The notes beneath the pieces are model-generated. The model ran no database searches. It saw only the letters and a program-made list of their open reading frames with translations, and had not been told where the DNA came from. Below are positions 10,102 through 21,814 of a DNA stretch of 64,000 nt, piece by piece. Origin of the DNA: Trametes villosa (lineage: Eukaryota > Basidiomycota > Agaricomycetes > Polyporales > Polyporaceae); NCBI GenBank assembly GCA_002964805.2, contig PUDQ02000009.1, forward strand, positions 124,001 through 188,000. The letters are read 5' to 3'. The position numbers and the translations under genes are program-made. Numbering within the stretch: position 1 is the first letter of the stretch; every line of letters begins with the position of its first letter.

Positions 10102-11617
10102 TTAGAAGTCATTCTTGATGACCACCTTCCTCTCCCCATTCGTGTCGGCCCGCGTGATCTTCACAATGTTGCCGTCCGGGTTGTAGACGTCGGTCAGCTT
10201 GAATTTGACACTCCGCAGCGTCGGCATCAGGTCGAGGAACCCTCCCGCCAGCCCCCGGAAATTCATGTTGTGCAGGTAACGGCCCGCCGAGCCATTGGGT
10301 CTGATGTAACTCGGGTCTTCCTCTTCTCTTTCAATGAACTGCCAGCCGGCGATCGCGACCGAGAGCTTCTCCAGCTGGAGGTGGCTCACTCCTTGGAGTA
10401 GATACGCCTTTCCCTTCGTTAGTACCCCGTGTCTCTAGCAAGCGCAGGGGATGACGCACCATGTACTGCTCGATGGGTGCGTCCGGCGATACGTCCTCTT
10501 TGAAGTCGATAGAGATATCGAGAGTCCGAAGCCTGGAGGCGCCATCCTTGAACAGCGTGTCGGGAATGTCGAAGGGCCGCTCGTCGAAGAATTCGCCCAG
10601 GGTGTGGAGGCGGAGATAGACGGGGCGGGCACGCTCCAAGACGAGAGCGAGCATGATGAGCTCCGCGTCGTTGGATACGCTGCTGGGAAGAAGCTTCTTG
10701 ACCGGACAGTTCAGCCCGAGCGCGAAGAGCGCCGCAAGGGGGGCATTCACTTCGGCAAGCTCGTTCCAGGCGCGAATACCAGTCTGGGCGTTGAGGTTCG
10801 TTGTGCGCGTCTGCGCCAGAGTGTTGAGAAGCTCGGTAGTGTCCAAAGGGAGATCAGAGTCGCTCCAATGGAGGGTGAGGTGGGAAAGCTCGGGGTAAGC
10901 CTGGACGAGCGCAGCGGTACTAGGGAGCTCGTCGCAAGTGAGTGTGAGCCTTCGCATGCCCGGAAACTGGGGACTTCCGGCGGCGAAGCGATGGCGGTCC
11001 CATGACTCGCACTCGAGGCGTTCCAGAGTGTCGCGTGAATGAGCGAGCAGAGTGACAGGGTTCATGTCCGGGATCGCCGGGAGCTCGTCGTCGTCTTCAT
11101 CCTGCCAGAGCTTCAGCTGCGCGCCGGTGAGCTGCGAGCGCATGTTCTTGATCATCTCGTAGCACCTCTTTCCCATGGAGGAGACCTGGAGGTACTTGAT
11201 AGTGCGTATCTCCGCGAACGCGTCAGCCAGGCCAGGGTGAAAGCCCAGCAGCGCGTCCAGGTCGATGACGAAGACGAGGACTTCGAGGTGAGCCATCTTC
11301 TTGACACACTGGTAGAACATCTCCGCGACGTCTCTGTTCTCGATCCATGTCAGGCCGAAATAGATTTGCCGCAGGTAGGGGAAGCGGGTGCCGCGCTCGG
11401 CGAGGAGGAAGAGACAGAACGAGCGTATGAACGCGTCCGTGTCGCCCGGGCTGTCACGAACGTAGGGACCTTCCTTCAGAATGCGCTTTGGGCCCTCGTG
11501 GTAGAGCGTGCGGCAGGTGCGCATGAAGGCGGCTACGGTAGATCTAGACGAGACATCCATGATGTCCAGGAGGATGCCGGTGTATAGAGTCGGGCTCTGT
11601 GATGCATGAGCGGCCAT
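10102..11617 (-). CDS. F-box/LRR-like protein, paralogue 2
   Basis: It starts at the ATG at 11617 with MAAHASQSP and an F-box-like segment (GILLDIMDVSSRSTVAAFMR, then TCRTLYHEG). Leucine-rich segments follow for about 385 residues. A second exon ending at 10102 encodes a C-terminal block with FRGLAGGFLDLMPTLRSVKF, homologous to the end of paralogue 1. The exons are joined by an intron in about 10375-10458 with a GTGCGT donor and a perfect TACTAAC branch site. The acceptor may be the CCTCCAG before 10375, which keeps frame; the exact junction is uncertain because the homology suggests a few more residues. The predicted role is an SCF adaptor of unknown target. Its divergence from paralogue 1 indicates an old tandem duplication. 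Confidence 0.8.
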
Positions 11618-12059
11618 TGTTCAACTGTGCGACTTCGGATGTTTAGTCCATGTCTAGTTCCTACATAAAGTCTTCAGGAACTCACGTATCTCGCTCGATA
11701 GGTTGTTGGATCTGCGCGACGTGACAAGACCGAACACCACAGCCTGTGCATGGAGAAATTTGCGGTCGTCTGAGTCAAAGGTAAGTACCAACATGCATAC
11801 GTGGTGTCGGGGTTCTTATATGCAACTTGCCTTATTTCTTGTACGAGGCCTGAATGATTCTCGTTCAGCCCAAAGAGCCATAGGCAAAAACACCAAAGAC
11901 GATGGTGGTCAAAGGGAAGGCATGTGAAACAAGCGCCCAAAATCGCCCTACACTCACTTGGCAGACGATTTGCATGTATGCTAGTATACCGTCGGAAAGT
12001 AGAAGCTACCGTAGGGCCTTCCACTGAAGCCGAAGCTCTGTTACAGCCTGAGACAATCT
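11618..12059. other. Spacer with no supported gene
   Basis: This lies upstream of F-box paralogue 2 and downstream of the DUF4246 fragment. It contains the TCAGCCCAAAGAGCC motif shared with about 7115. No gene was recognised. Confidence 0.4.
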
Positions 12060-12727
12060 TTAGTGTTCCCATATATGAAATTCGAGCCCAAATATTTCAT
12101 CGTTGTGCTGCACCACGAAATTCGCCCGCTCCTCCATCAGTTTTGCGCGGTGCTCATCTGCCTCTGCCTGCGACATGTGTCCCGACGTGGCGTACTTTGC
12201 CGCCATCTCTGGGAGCTCCACAGGCAGGTTTTGCGCCATCCGCATCTCCGACACTGCACACCACTCAGAGAGGGCACGTCGCTCGTCGAGTGGATCCTCG
12301 CGAACGGGTCGACTAGGAAAAGGAAAAGGATCTCTCCATATCCCGGCTTCGTCGGGTCCGCGAGCTCGAGCGCGTCCACGCTGTGCTGGTAGACGTTCGG
12401 AAACTTCGCGATGCATTTGTCCTCCTCCAGGACAACACAATGCCTGAACTCTTGGTCGAGCGGATCGCGCCCCGCGAAGCCGGCGTACGCCGCGTAGTAC
12501 TCCTTGTCGTCGTCCTGTTGGTACGGCATCCGGACTCCGTCGTCCATGCCCTGTCCGACGACGGTATGGAAGTCAAGGCGCGACTGCGTGATGTTCTCGC
12601 ACGCGTAGTAGTACAGGCCCGTCGCGACGATGCTCTCGTTTGCCATGCCCTCGACGTGCCACAAGCCGCCGACGTACCGCGGGTTCTCCGGTGTGAGCCG
12701 GAGGACACCGTGGAGCGTTGATATCAT
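12060..12727 (-). pseudogene. Truncated, frameshifted DUF4246 (2OG-oxygenase-like) gene
   Basis: The first frame (12727 to about 12260) encodes the C-terminal half of a DUF4246 protein: LTPENPRYVGGLWHVEGMAN, a segment with ATGLYYYACENIT, then KFPNVYQHSV, ELADPTKPGYGE and LFLVDPFARIHSTSDVP. DUF4246 proteins are long fungal proteins related to Fe(II)/2-oxoglutarate oxygenases, and HVEGM is their conserved metal-site region. The expected continuation, EWCAVSEMRMAQNLPVELP and onward, is in a different frame. Only five bases lie between the two pieces, too short for an intron, so one base has been lost or gained. The several hundred residues normally preceding this point are absent upstream of 12727. 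N-terminal truncation plus a frameshift make a pseudogene the best reading; a sequencing error could explain only the frameshift. Confidence 0.7.
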
Positions 12728-12915
12728 TTATGTTTCGGCTTAGCCTCAGGGAGCCTGGATGGACATCTATGTACTCTCAAACAATACTTGTACGTTCCTG
12801 GCGCACAGTGCGCGGCCGGGTGAAACAAGCCGGTGGTCAGCCAGTGCTTGAGTATCCAAGAGACGGCCGCCCAAGTGCCGCATTTGCAAACCCCTATGGC
12901 ATCCGCCGTTGCCTG

Positions 12916-12921
12916 TATAAA
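12916..12921 (+). promoter_or_regulatory. TATA-like box of the secreted double-psi barrel gene
   Basis: TATAAA lies 177 bases before the ATG at 13098 and is followed by a C/T-rich stretch rich in CTC and CTT, as is common in front of highly expressed basidiomycete genes. It is the only such box in this 370-base spacer. Assignment is by position only. Confidence 0.45.
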
Positions 12922-13097
12922 GCTGGCCGCTCTGCTGGGAGTTTCCCCAGCTAGTCTCGCAGCGCGGTCAGCTCACCCGGACGTCGAACGTCTAGCCATT
13001 CACCTCTTCCTGTACAACACTCCTACTTCACTCTCTCTTCACTCGTCACCGCTGTGCGGCCAGGATCCTTGTGCATTCTCTGTTCATACCTTCAGTC

Positions 13098-13697
13098 ATG
13101 CATCCGTTCGCATCCGTCACCTTCGCCCTCGCTGTTCTCAGCTCGGCTATTGCTGCTCCTGCCCCGATCCCCGATGCTGAGGGCGCCACCCTCGAAAAGC
13201 GCGAGACGCACTCTGGCCAGGTACCGTGTTGCTACATTGCTGGACATCTGCTTGAGGACTACGCTGACTGTACTTTCCTCAGGGCACGTTCTTCAATGCC
13301 GGCCTTGGAGCTTGCGGCGAGAACAACGTGAATAGCGACCACATCGTCGCCATCCCTTCCGCTCTCTTCGGAAAGGGCGATCATTGCGGGCAGGTTTGTC
13401 GCTACCTGAGAACGATGTTATCTAGCACCAGTTCACCATCGCGTGCCTTCGCAGCCCATACAGATCACGAACAAGGCGAATGACAAGAAGGCATCCGGCC
13501 TCGTCCAAGACGAATGCCCCGGGTGTGGCGCCGGCGATATTGGTGGGTGCTCCATCGGAGCGTGCCGTTCGCAGTGTTGATTCGGAATCATGTCCACAGA
13601 CATGAGCCGATCCTTGTTTCAGGCTCTCGGTGCGAGCCCCGACCAAGGTGTCCTCCAGGTTTCCTGGAGCTTTGAGAAGAAAGGCTCCAAGCCTTGA
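13098..13697 (+). CDS. Small secreted double-psi beta-barrel (RlpA/expansin-like) protein
   Basis: Four exons join in frame: 13098-13220, 13283-13393, 13464-13542 and 13600-13697. The protein starts with a clear signal peptide (MHPFASVTFALAVLSSAIAA) and a short propeptide ending in LEKR, a likely Kex2 site. The mature domain has the double-psi beta-barrel hallmarks: GTFFNAGLGACGENN, HCGQ, DECPGCGAGDID (Cys and the family Asp) and GVLQVSWSF at the end. At about 136 residues it matches the single-domain barwin/RlpA-like secreted proteins of basidiomycetes, which are thought to bind or loosen cell-wall polysaccharide or act at the host or substrate surface. No cellulase catalytic domain or binding module is attached. 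Choosing the CCACAG acceptor at 13599 restores the conserved DMSRSLFQALG segment. Confidence 0.9.
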
Positions 13698-14483
13698 GTA
13701 CGTACAGCCGCTCCTGTAGTGCACCACTCGGGAGGCACTCTCTCGGCCCCAAGTTGGCTCGCAATCGGTCTACTGCGATAGGGAGGAGAGCGTAGTTGTA
13801 TGTAGGAGTACGATCTGTAGCATGGTCCATGTCATGCGATGCCGCCAGGTGAATGTCAGATGTTTACGACCACTTCATATGTGGGAATCTCGCGCAAGCT
13901 TGAAGCTTGAAGCTTGAAGGCTCGCGCGCGTGTCTCTGAACCTAATAGCGGGAAGTCCGCGAACCGCGGAGACTGCTTTATCTTATCGACTCAGCACCTC
14001 GTGGTGGCCTCCGCAACAACCAAGGACTAACACTGGTGCTATAGTACGTTACTAACCGTCTGTCAGACAATGGTGCACCACCCGGGGGGAAATCATCGGC
14101 GACGAGGATGAGAGGAGTTGACAAGAAGTAGCCGAGGCGCCAATCATCCCCAACGGCGACTACGGGCGCCTGCGAGGAAGCTAGAAATGAATAGCATTGA
14201 AGGAAAGAAGTTCTGAGGGATGCGAAATTCGTATGTGATGGAGACAGTATGCTTGAAAAGGGTTGCACGGGTAGGGTGAAGGATAGATGCTAGGTACATG
14301 AGAGTGCAAGTAACAGTGGGACGGTGCGCGACACTCGTTGCCGGGGTATGCAGGGCCAGAGGGAAAAGATACTCGCAATGCCCTTCAGTGCGCCAATTCA
14401 GGCTCGTCGTCGTATACTATCTTAGCTGGCCCACTAAACAAGGTCGTCAGCTCAGTATCCCTCCGAAATCGACCCAGAGGCAC
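13698..14483. other. Intergenic region with a short tandem repeat
   Basis: This lies between two convergent genes. It contains three perfect copies of the 7-mer AAGCTTG at 13896-13916. No gene was recognised; short frames here lack domains. Confidence 0.4.
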
Positions 14484-16835
14484 TCACCGCATCTCCTGGC
14501 CCTACCAGTTCTCCAGTGTCAGCAATGTGCAACGGCGAAAAGGAATACGCGCTTACATCCTCTTCCCACCGGATCTGCGCCTGGAGCTCGGTCAGCCCGC
14601 ACATGAGCACGATGTCGAACGCCTGCGCGTAGTGGATGCCGTTCCTGCCCACCCGCGGCGTCTTCACCACCCGCGACGTGTCTGCGAAGATCGTGCACAG
14701 CGTAGTGTAGCAATCTGCGCGCGGTTCAGTCAACGGGCAGCAGGTGCAAAGGAGAACGCCACGAATGCTCACGAGGCTCGAGGTCGACCCACTGGGGGTC
14801 CGCTTTCTTGCCGCGGTAGCATATGATCTCGGCCGACATCGTGTCGAGCGTCTTCGCCTCGCGCGACTCCTTGAAGTACCCCTTCGACATCTCCTCGCTG
14901 CCGCGCACGCGCGTGCCCTGCATGGCAGGGTCAGTTCACGCACTCGCAATTGCAGAACAAAAAAACAGGCGTACCTTGGTGAGGATCGACGAGAAGAAGT
15001 CAGGCACTACGACGCGCCCCGACGGACGGACGATCTTCTTGAAGTTGCGCGCGACGTGCTCCGGGTCCGTCGGGTCGTAGCTGGTGTTGATGACGGTCCC
15101 GTACGTCACCTTGATGACGCGCGCGGACACGAAGTGCTCGAGGTAGAACGAGACGCCTCCTTCGGCGACGGCCTTGCTCCTGTGTAGTCAACAGTGTGAG
15201 TGGGCGGTGTGCGAGGCGCGAACGTTGGGCCTACGTGTGCGTGTCGGGGCGGGATAGCTCGAGGCCAAGGGGCCTGAGCGCTAGCTGCAGGTTGGCGTAC
15301 AGCCAGGGACTCGCGGCGAACCCGCCCACGAGGAAGACGGTCTAAAAAGTCATGAAAAATTCATCTCATTGGCGAGGGCATGGAGACTTGTACCGAGATC
15401 GGGTGCGAGGCTGTTTGGCGCTGCTTCTGGATGGCTGCCACAATCGCGTCAAGGGAAGGCTTGTAGAACGCCTCCATCTCCGGGCTGGGCGCACGGTCAG
15501 TTACCAAGAGCGGCAGCACCAAGTTCCGTCGCAAGGCACTCACCCCGAGAGCAGTAGCTGGCCGCGGCGAATCTTCACCTTAGCATCGTTGCAGCCCATC
15601 GACCCGAACTTGATGTACGACTGCTCCGTCGCATCCCTGAAGATTGGCTTCGTGGACTTGTCGAAGTAGTCCAGCATCGCCTTGATATCCTCTTCGTTCC
15701 CATATGCGGAGTTCCTCAGCCTCTCTAAAGATATTGTAAGCCAACGTCGTATTGAGCTGAAGGACGCATACTCGCCTTGCAAGAACGTCTTTGCCCTGGC
15801 GTTGACCCGCGTAGAGCCCTGCATAATACCTAACGCGGCTTAATGAGATAACTGCCAAACTGATCGAGCCAAGACGTTACTCACAGTCCGCGGAGGCGAT
15901 CTCCTCAACCGACAACGGGCTGGTAGAGATGAAAGAGTAGCTGCTGATGTCAACAGTGCCTCCGCCTGCGTCGACGATCATCACGTTCCGACCGTCCTAC
16001 AGAAGCATACATTAGCAAGGTACACGGACAGACCCCAACTACTTGCTCACTCACCGCGATACTGTCCGTCGTCAAACCACTCCGGATGCAGAAATGCAAG
16101 CTCGCCTCTCCTTCAGTAACGAAGTGCACGCGCGCATGGCCCTCCGGCGTGTCCGGCACAAGGCCCGCTATGATAGCGGCCTGGCGCATCTTGCCCTGCT
16201 GCAAGCCTTCCCATCCATTCGGATGCGACAGCACGAACTCGATGCGGTCCTCGACAGAGTTCCACAGGCTTGCGCCGTTCGCGTGCGTTTCCTCGATGTA
16301 GCGGCGCGTGCATTGGAAGAGGTAGCGCGTGAAGTCGGCGAAGACGTCGACGACGGTCTTGCCTTCGGGCAGAGGAGGTAGGTCACGACGCTTGATCTCT
16401 TCGGAGTCGAGGGTTTCGGGCCTGAGGTGAAGCTTGAACCTGCAGTGGCGCGTTAGGATATCTGGTGGCCTATCAGTGAGTGTGAACGTACCACTCCACG
16501 AAAACCAGATCCTCGTCTTCCGCTTCTAGCTCAATTCCTGGTAGAGCAGCCTCCGCGCCGATGGAGTGCACGGTGCCGTCTCGTCGATAATACAAGATGG
16601 ACGGGATCTTGGAGTCCCCGGCAGAGTTTTCTTGACCAGGGAACCTAGTAGGCGGTAAACGGTCTGCGATGCAAAACGGGTCCTCCAACAACTAAGCTCA
16701 CCGAGTGATGCCCTGGATCCTGGGCGTTTCCCCGGGGTCGAGGATTGCGTATGCTACACCCGAGTATGTTGTGCCGACGTCCATGGCCACGACGAGCTTC
16801 CGGACCGGCCCTTGGTACGGTTGGAGAGGCGCCAT
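14484..16835 (-). CDS. Hsp70-like ATPase (HSPA12-like)
   Basis: A multi-exon gene read from the ATG at 16835. Actin/Hsp70 ATPase motifs occur in order: phosphate-1 loop VVAMDVGTTYSGVAYAIL near residue 15, phosphate-2 loop VMIVDAGGGTVDISSY, and the adenosine motif VFLVGGFAASPWLY. It lacks the canonical substrate-binding domain of Hsp70, which places it with the HSPA12-like proteins greatly expanded in Agaricomycetes and mostly of unknown client. Introns interrupt it about ten times. At the 3' end I prefer splicing of an intron beginning GTAAGC, giving a final ...RWEEDGQEMR and a stop at 14484. Reading through would give a longer, less family-like tail ending at 14452. The last residues are therefore the least certain part. 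It is divergent from the coiled-coil gene to its right. Confidence 0.85.
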
Positions 16836-17140
16836 TTCGGATAGCCAAGTGTGGATAACCGAGAGGTCGAGGAGACGTTGCGGCGCGAGCTCGCTTTATT
16901 CGAACGTCGATGGTGCGTGGTCCCGTGCATGCGGGAGGGTGCGTGCGGACCGGCGCCTACGCCAGTGCGCTGCGGTAATGAACCTCAGATCGCGAAGCAC
17001 TGCGAACCTGCAACACCCAATGCCCTCTCGAGCGTTGATCCCACGAGGAACTCGGCGCGCAGCCTTTCCGGCAGCACGGGTCCTTCGAAGAAGATACCTC
17101 CGCCGTCCTGATCAAACTTTCACGCCCGGAAGCATCTGAA
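16836..17140. promoter_or_regulatory. Intergenic region between divergent Hsp70-like and coiled-coil genes
   Basis: These 305 bases separate two divergent starts and presumably serve both. I see no clear TATA box or gene in it. Confidence 0.4.
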
Positions 17141-18803
17141 ATGAGTCGCGCGGCACCAGCACGCACACGTCCGCTCGCACGCGCCGGAACGGCGAGGCGG
17201 CGTCGTCGGGCTAAGGCCCCGCGCGTGCTGCCCAGGCGACAGCTCACAGCGCCGCCCGTCTCTTGTCCGCCGACCACTGGCATGCCCCTGTTCTTCGCCC
17301 TCCTGCGACGCATCTACCTGTTTGCTATGGAAATGCTCAGAGGCTTCTGGAAAGCTGACAACGACGCCCCGCGGCCGAAGCGCATGAGCTTCATTCGGCG
17401 AGATCGGGACTACCGCCAACGATGCCGCGAACTCGAGGACATCGCTAACGAGCAAGTCGAGGAGATCAAGGCGCTGCAGAGGAGGGAGCGCGCCTCGCAA
17501 GACAAGATCTTGGGCCTTCAAGAAGACATGGGGACAACGCAAGCCGCCCACAAGGCCAGCGACGAGCGCTGCCGCCAACTCAACGACTATGCCCAACAGC
17601 TGAAGAAGCATATCGCCCAGCTCGAGCGCGACGCGCGGACAGCAGCCGGGGCGAAGGCCGAGCTGGAGAAGGCGCTCGCGCAGGCGCAGACGGAGCGCAG
17701 GCAGCTGACGACGCTGCTCGAGACGCGCACGGCGGAGCTCAAGGAGGCGCAGACGTACCTGAACAAGGTCGACGACGTCGCGGACAGCGAGGTGCTCGCG
17801 CTCGTCGAGCGCATCAACACGCAGATCTTCCAGACCGCCGCGAAGGTCTCTGACGACTTCCAGGCGTCCTACGGCGCGCAGAGGAGTCGGAACGTTGTCG
17901 AGGACGCTGTCGCGCGCCTAGAGAAGAACACCATCGTCGGCGCGGAGCTCCCGCTAGTGCTGTGCACGACCGACCACACTGGGGACCCGATCCTCGTGCA
18001 GATCGCGCTCCAGGTCGCGCTCGCGACGTTCGTGTACCATGTCGCGTCGCCGTGGTCGACGTCCTTCGACAAGCAGACTGCATTCCTGCACTCCATATAC
18101 GCGGAGATGTGCAAGCACGGTGGGCACGTCCTCTTGCGCGGACGCGCTCCCGCACTAACCTGGTCGCATTCCCAGAGCCTCAGTCCGTCTTCGGGCGGTG
18201 GAGAACCATGACGCTCACCTACATGCGCAGTGTCGTCTCCGAGAAGACGCACAGCTCGTCCGCCGCCACCTCCAAGATGGTCGACTACGTCACCGACGTC
18301 CTGCTCGCATGCGGCGTGGACGGGTCCCCCGAGCAGGTCCGCGACCTGGCCAAGCAGCACTACGGGAAGCGCCTCAAGCAGCTCGCCACGCACGTCCTCG
18401 ACTTCCGGCGCATCGCGGGCGAGCAGATCGTCTCGCGCGACCTCCAGGTCGTCGTCTTCTGGCCGCAGGAGCCGTTCAACCCTGTGTACATGGACGATGA
18501 GTGGGCGGACGCGAAGAAGCAGCCGGGCACGGCTGCCTCAGCTGGGAACATCCTGTGCACGACGAACTTGGGCCTCATTCGACAGGAGCGCGTGGCTGAG
18601 GCGACGAAGGGCGCTGAGGCTGCGGATGCGATGCGGAAGGTGATTCTGCTGAAGCCCAAGGTCGTATTACAGAGTACCTTGCGCGAGTTGCTGCCCGAGC
18701 CGGAGCAAGATGCGGCACTTGAGGGTACGTCTCATTCTTCACTTCTCGAGATTGTCTGACGACTCAAATGCGAACCACCATAGAATCCGCCATGATTTCA
18801 TAG
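17141..18803 (+). CDS. Coiled-coil protein, second member of a local family
   Basis: Exon 1 (17141-18119) and exon 2 (from 18176) join in frame through a short intron. The N-terminus is Arg-rich; a second start at 17283 (MPLFFALLRRIYLFAMEML) would place a hydrophobic segment at the very N-terminus, as in the gene at the left window edge, and is a real alternative. A long coiled coil follows from about residue 90 to 250, then a globular part with GDPILVQIALQVALATFVY and FGRWRTMTLTYMRSV. This arrangement is familiar to me from Agaricomycete hypothetical proteins, without known function. I favour a last 55-60-base intron (donor GTACGT near 18726) giving a short final exon and a stop at 18801-18803; reading through would stop at 18759. 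The terminal exon region is partially duplicated just downstream. Confidence 0.75.
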
Positions 18804-19260
18804 TCGGTATCTAGCATCACCAGCGTGGTAAGTGACTGCTCGGTACAGCGAAGGACATCTGGACGCACCGCCGGCTTTTCTCCATCTTGACTGCATGTAT
18901 GCGGACCTATGTCGTCAGTACCCGAACATCGATATGCACTTCTTGTCTTGGTAGTAACACGATAGGGACTGAGAACCACGGATAACGGACAATCCCTTGC
19001 GTGAGCTACTGCCTGATCCCGAGAGTCGAAGGTGCGTCTCATTCACATGTCGCGAACCCGTTCGATGACTGAGGTGTCAATCGCACCAGATTCTTCTTAG
19101 CGTCGTCAGTGGCTGCTGCGTCTGGGAGGGACAATTGGACGCACCACGGGCCTGTTTCCCTTCTCGACTGTACTGGAATGTTGTTAACACATGTCTTGCT
19201 GCAACCGGAAACGACCGTCGCAAGAGAGACCAAGAACCATGGATAACGGACAAACAAACT
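18664..19260 (+). repeat. Partial tandem duplication of the coiled-coil gene 3' end
   Basis: Bases about 18675-18975 are matched in the same orientation by about 18992-19255. The second copy opens with a diverged version of the coding segment (LRELLPEPE in the gene, LRELLPDPE in the copy), followed by GTGCGTCTCATTC against GTACGTCTCATTC. Later shared landmarks are GGACGCACC and a GAACCA-GGATAACGGACAA block seen at about 18970 and 19235. The two units are roughly 300 bases long and clearly diverged, so this is an old duplication that left a dead 3' exon downstream. Confidence 0.6.
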
Positions 19261-19835
19261 ACACGTAAGATATCACCACAACTAGAGAGCAGATCGGGGC
19301 CAAGATATAACGGCAAAGAACACGGTCGACGCCTACGGTACCTATGAGGGCAGCGACGGGCAGCGCACGCATGCGCACGACGGGAGGAATAAGGGGTGGA
19401 AGCCAGCGCCGCCGGTGTCAACACCGCAGCGGCTAGGGCGAAGGTGTCGCACTTGGGATAAATAACGGGTATATGCACATAGGATACGACACTGTCGCCT
19501 GCCCTGCGCGATGGAAAGGGAAGGGGGTGACTGGGCACACCGATGGGGAAGGGCAAGGGGATCAACGCGAGCGGGAGCGGGTAGACGGTCGTACGGGAGA
19601 GGGTCGGGTCGGCAAGTCACAAAGGGGACAGGGGGTCATAAATGAAGATCGTAATATAGATGGTCGGAGAAATGACAGTAAGTCGAACACAAGGAGACAA
19701 GGGTCGTCCCTCCCTTGCGGCTCAGGTATAACCGCGAGCGAGGGAGACGTCGGCACCAGTACAAAAATCCTACAGCCAGCGAACACCGGAACGGAACCAA
19801 AGACGGAGGGTGCTTATCGGGTTTGGACGACGAGC
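19261..19835. other. Intergenic, 3' flanks of convergent genes
   Basis: No gene was recognised. The part next to 19836 is presumably the 3' untranslated region of the membrane-protein gene. Confidence 0.4.
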
Positions 19836-21814
19836 CTACTCGGCGGTGCCGACGTACGCGTCGTCTTCGTCATACTTGCTGTACTCGGTGGGGGCGAGGC
19901 TCTTCCTGTTGATAGGGGTGGCCGGGTAGACTGACTCCGGGGAGACAGGTGCCACGGGCGACGCAACGTCGGGAGAGTAGAGCGTACGCATGCCGGAACC
20001 GTTGTACTGCGCGACCGGAGAGGGCAGACCGGGGCTCGCGGCGCCCGTAGCGCGGCGCTCGGCGTAAGCCCTCAGCATCGCGTCAGGAGACATGACACTG
20101 GCGGGCATGGGCTGCATCGGCATCACGCCCATGATGGGCGACTTGGGAGTCTGATGAGTCGGGCTGGGGAGAGCGGGCATGGCGACCTGGGGCTTGAAGA
20201 GCATGTCGTCGTTGTTGGCCATTCCATCACCACCGGTGCGCATCACTAGACGCTAATCAGTGATGCTCAGGAGCGACAGCACGACGGGACACTCACTGGA
20301 CAGGGCAGGCATAACCTCATCAATGCTAGGGCGTGAGCTAGCCTCCTGACCAGCCATGCGAGCGCGGATATCCTCAGCGGTCAAGCTAAGAGCGCCAGCG
20401 GTTTGGATGGGCGACAGGATAGGAGAAGAGTTGCTGGAGCTCTCGGTGGTGGAAGGCTGGCGCTCAGGGAGGGGCGGCGCGGTGCCGACATGGAAGGCGC
20501 GAGACTGACGAGTGCGCCGAGATTCCGTAGACGGGCGAGGGTCAGCGGCGAACGACACCCGGGAAACACGGTTCTCGAATGCGGATGCACGGACACCAGG
20601 GCGGAGCTGCGACATATTCGGCGCGTCGGCGTCGGGCTGGAAGACGCTGCGCGCGCCAATACCTGCATGCCCACCCTCCGCAACGGTAGACGAAGGGCGG
20701 ATAGCGCCGAACGAGAAGGACGACAGACGGTTGCCGGAGTCGTTCGAAACCGCCATGCTGTTGCGGATAGCGGCATTCGCCCCAGCACCGGTCATAGACT
20801 TCCAGTCGGTCGAGATGGTCGACATACGCTTGTCGATGGCCTGGCTGTAGCGCTGGCGCTTCTCCTTGCCCTTAGCGCGACTGATCTTGATGTAGGCAGC
20901 GACGCCGAGACCGGTGAGGAAGAGGAGGGGGATAAGGACAGCCGCAGCAACGGCGCCCTTGGAGAGCCCGTGCTTGTCGGAGGGGGTGTTGTTGACCTGC
21001 TCAACCGCGCCGGCAATCGCGGTGGAGTCGGCGGTACCAGAGTATGTGGCGGTAAACAGAGGGCCGGCGGGTGTGCTGACCATGAAGATCGGTTCACCAG
21101 CAGGGACGATGGTGATTTCAAGGTTGACAGACGAGGTGGAGTTCCACCAGCCAGGCTGTAGGGTGGGGGAGTAGCTGCCGGTCTTGTAGTCGACGTTTTC
21201 CCATTCGTGTATAATGGGATGGGCCGCGCTGGGAGCGTACAGATAGATGTCGACCGCGGTGGCGTCGAGGCATGAAGTGTCCCAGCTGATAGTGACAGGC
21301 TGACTAGCGTCAACGACCTGACCCTTCGTCGGGCTTTTATAGAGGCCTCCAGTCGAGCAATCTAGAGGATGTCTATCAGTTAAATCTTCTACGTCCTTCA
21401 GTGATCATGAGGCATGCATATAGCCAGTGACCGAAGTGCTAAGTCTGCGAATGCGAAATTATTGCATACGCATCTGAACCCTGCCTTGGGTCACCACGAG
21501 GGTATGCCAGATCATCAAGAGCGCAGCCTGCGTATCAGAACGCACATTTGCTAAGGGAGAGGACGGCTGCTTCTCTTACACATGCCAAGTGTTGACCGGC
21601 CCAGCCGGTCAGCCCCGCGCTCTGGTAGACATAACGATCTTGCCCAGTACGTTATTCCACTATCCGAGTTGCACTCACAAATCCTCTACGTCCTCTCCCG
21701 CTGCTTATATGCAGGCATCCGTAACTGAGACGTGGAGATTGACGTACCGTCGCGCTTGTGCTGGTGGCCTGAGACGGCGTGGCCCAGGCGGACAGTCTTA
21801 AAGCCGTTCTTCAT
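19836..21814 (-). CDS. Kre9-domain (Ser/Thr-rich) single-pass membrane protein
   Basis: The well-supported part begins at 21362 and reads a Kre9/KNH-like extracellular domain: PTKGQVVDASQPVTISWDTS, then YLYAPSA, PGWWNSTSSVNL and PAGEPIFMVSTPAGPLFTAT. A short linker leads to one transmembrane helix (AVAAAVLIPLLFLTGLGVAA, then a basic KISRAKGKEKRQR stop-transfer). About 330 cytoplasmic residues rich in Ser and Pro follow, split by an intron at about 20296-20243, with a stop at 19836. It is probably a plasma-membrane or cell-wall-associated protein; Kre9-type domains are linked to beta-1,6-glucan assembly in yeast, but this basidiomycete architecture has no assigned role. The first exon is less sure: the ATG at 21814 opens a 23-codon exon ending in HQHKRDG whose phase fits the 21362 exon, yet it lacks an obvious signal peptide and the intron would be about 380 bases. 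Confidence 0.78.

Noticed and set aside
21330..21345. TATAAAAG that looks like a TATA box
   Set aside because: It lies inside the coding exon of the Kre9-domain gene (residues LYKSP), with no suitable downstream start.
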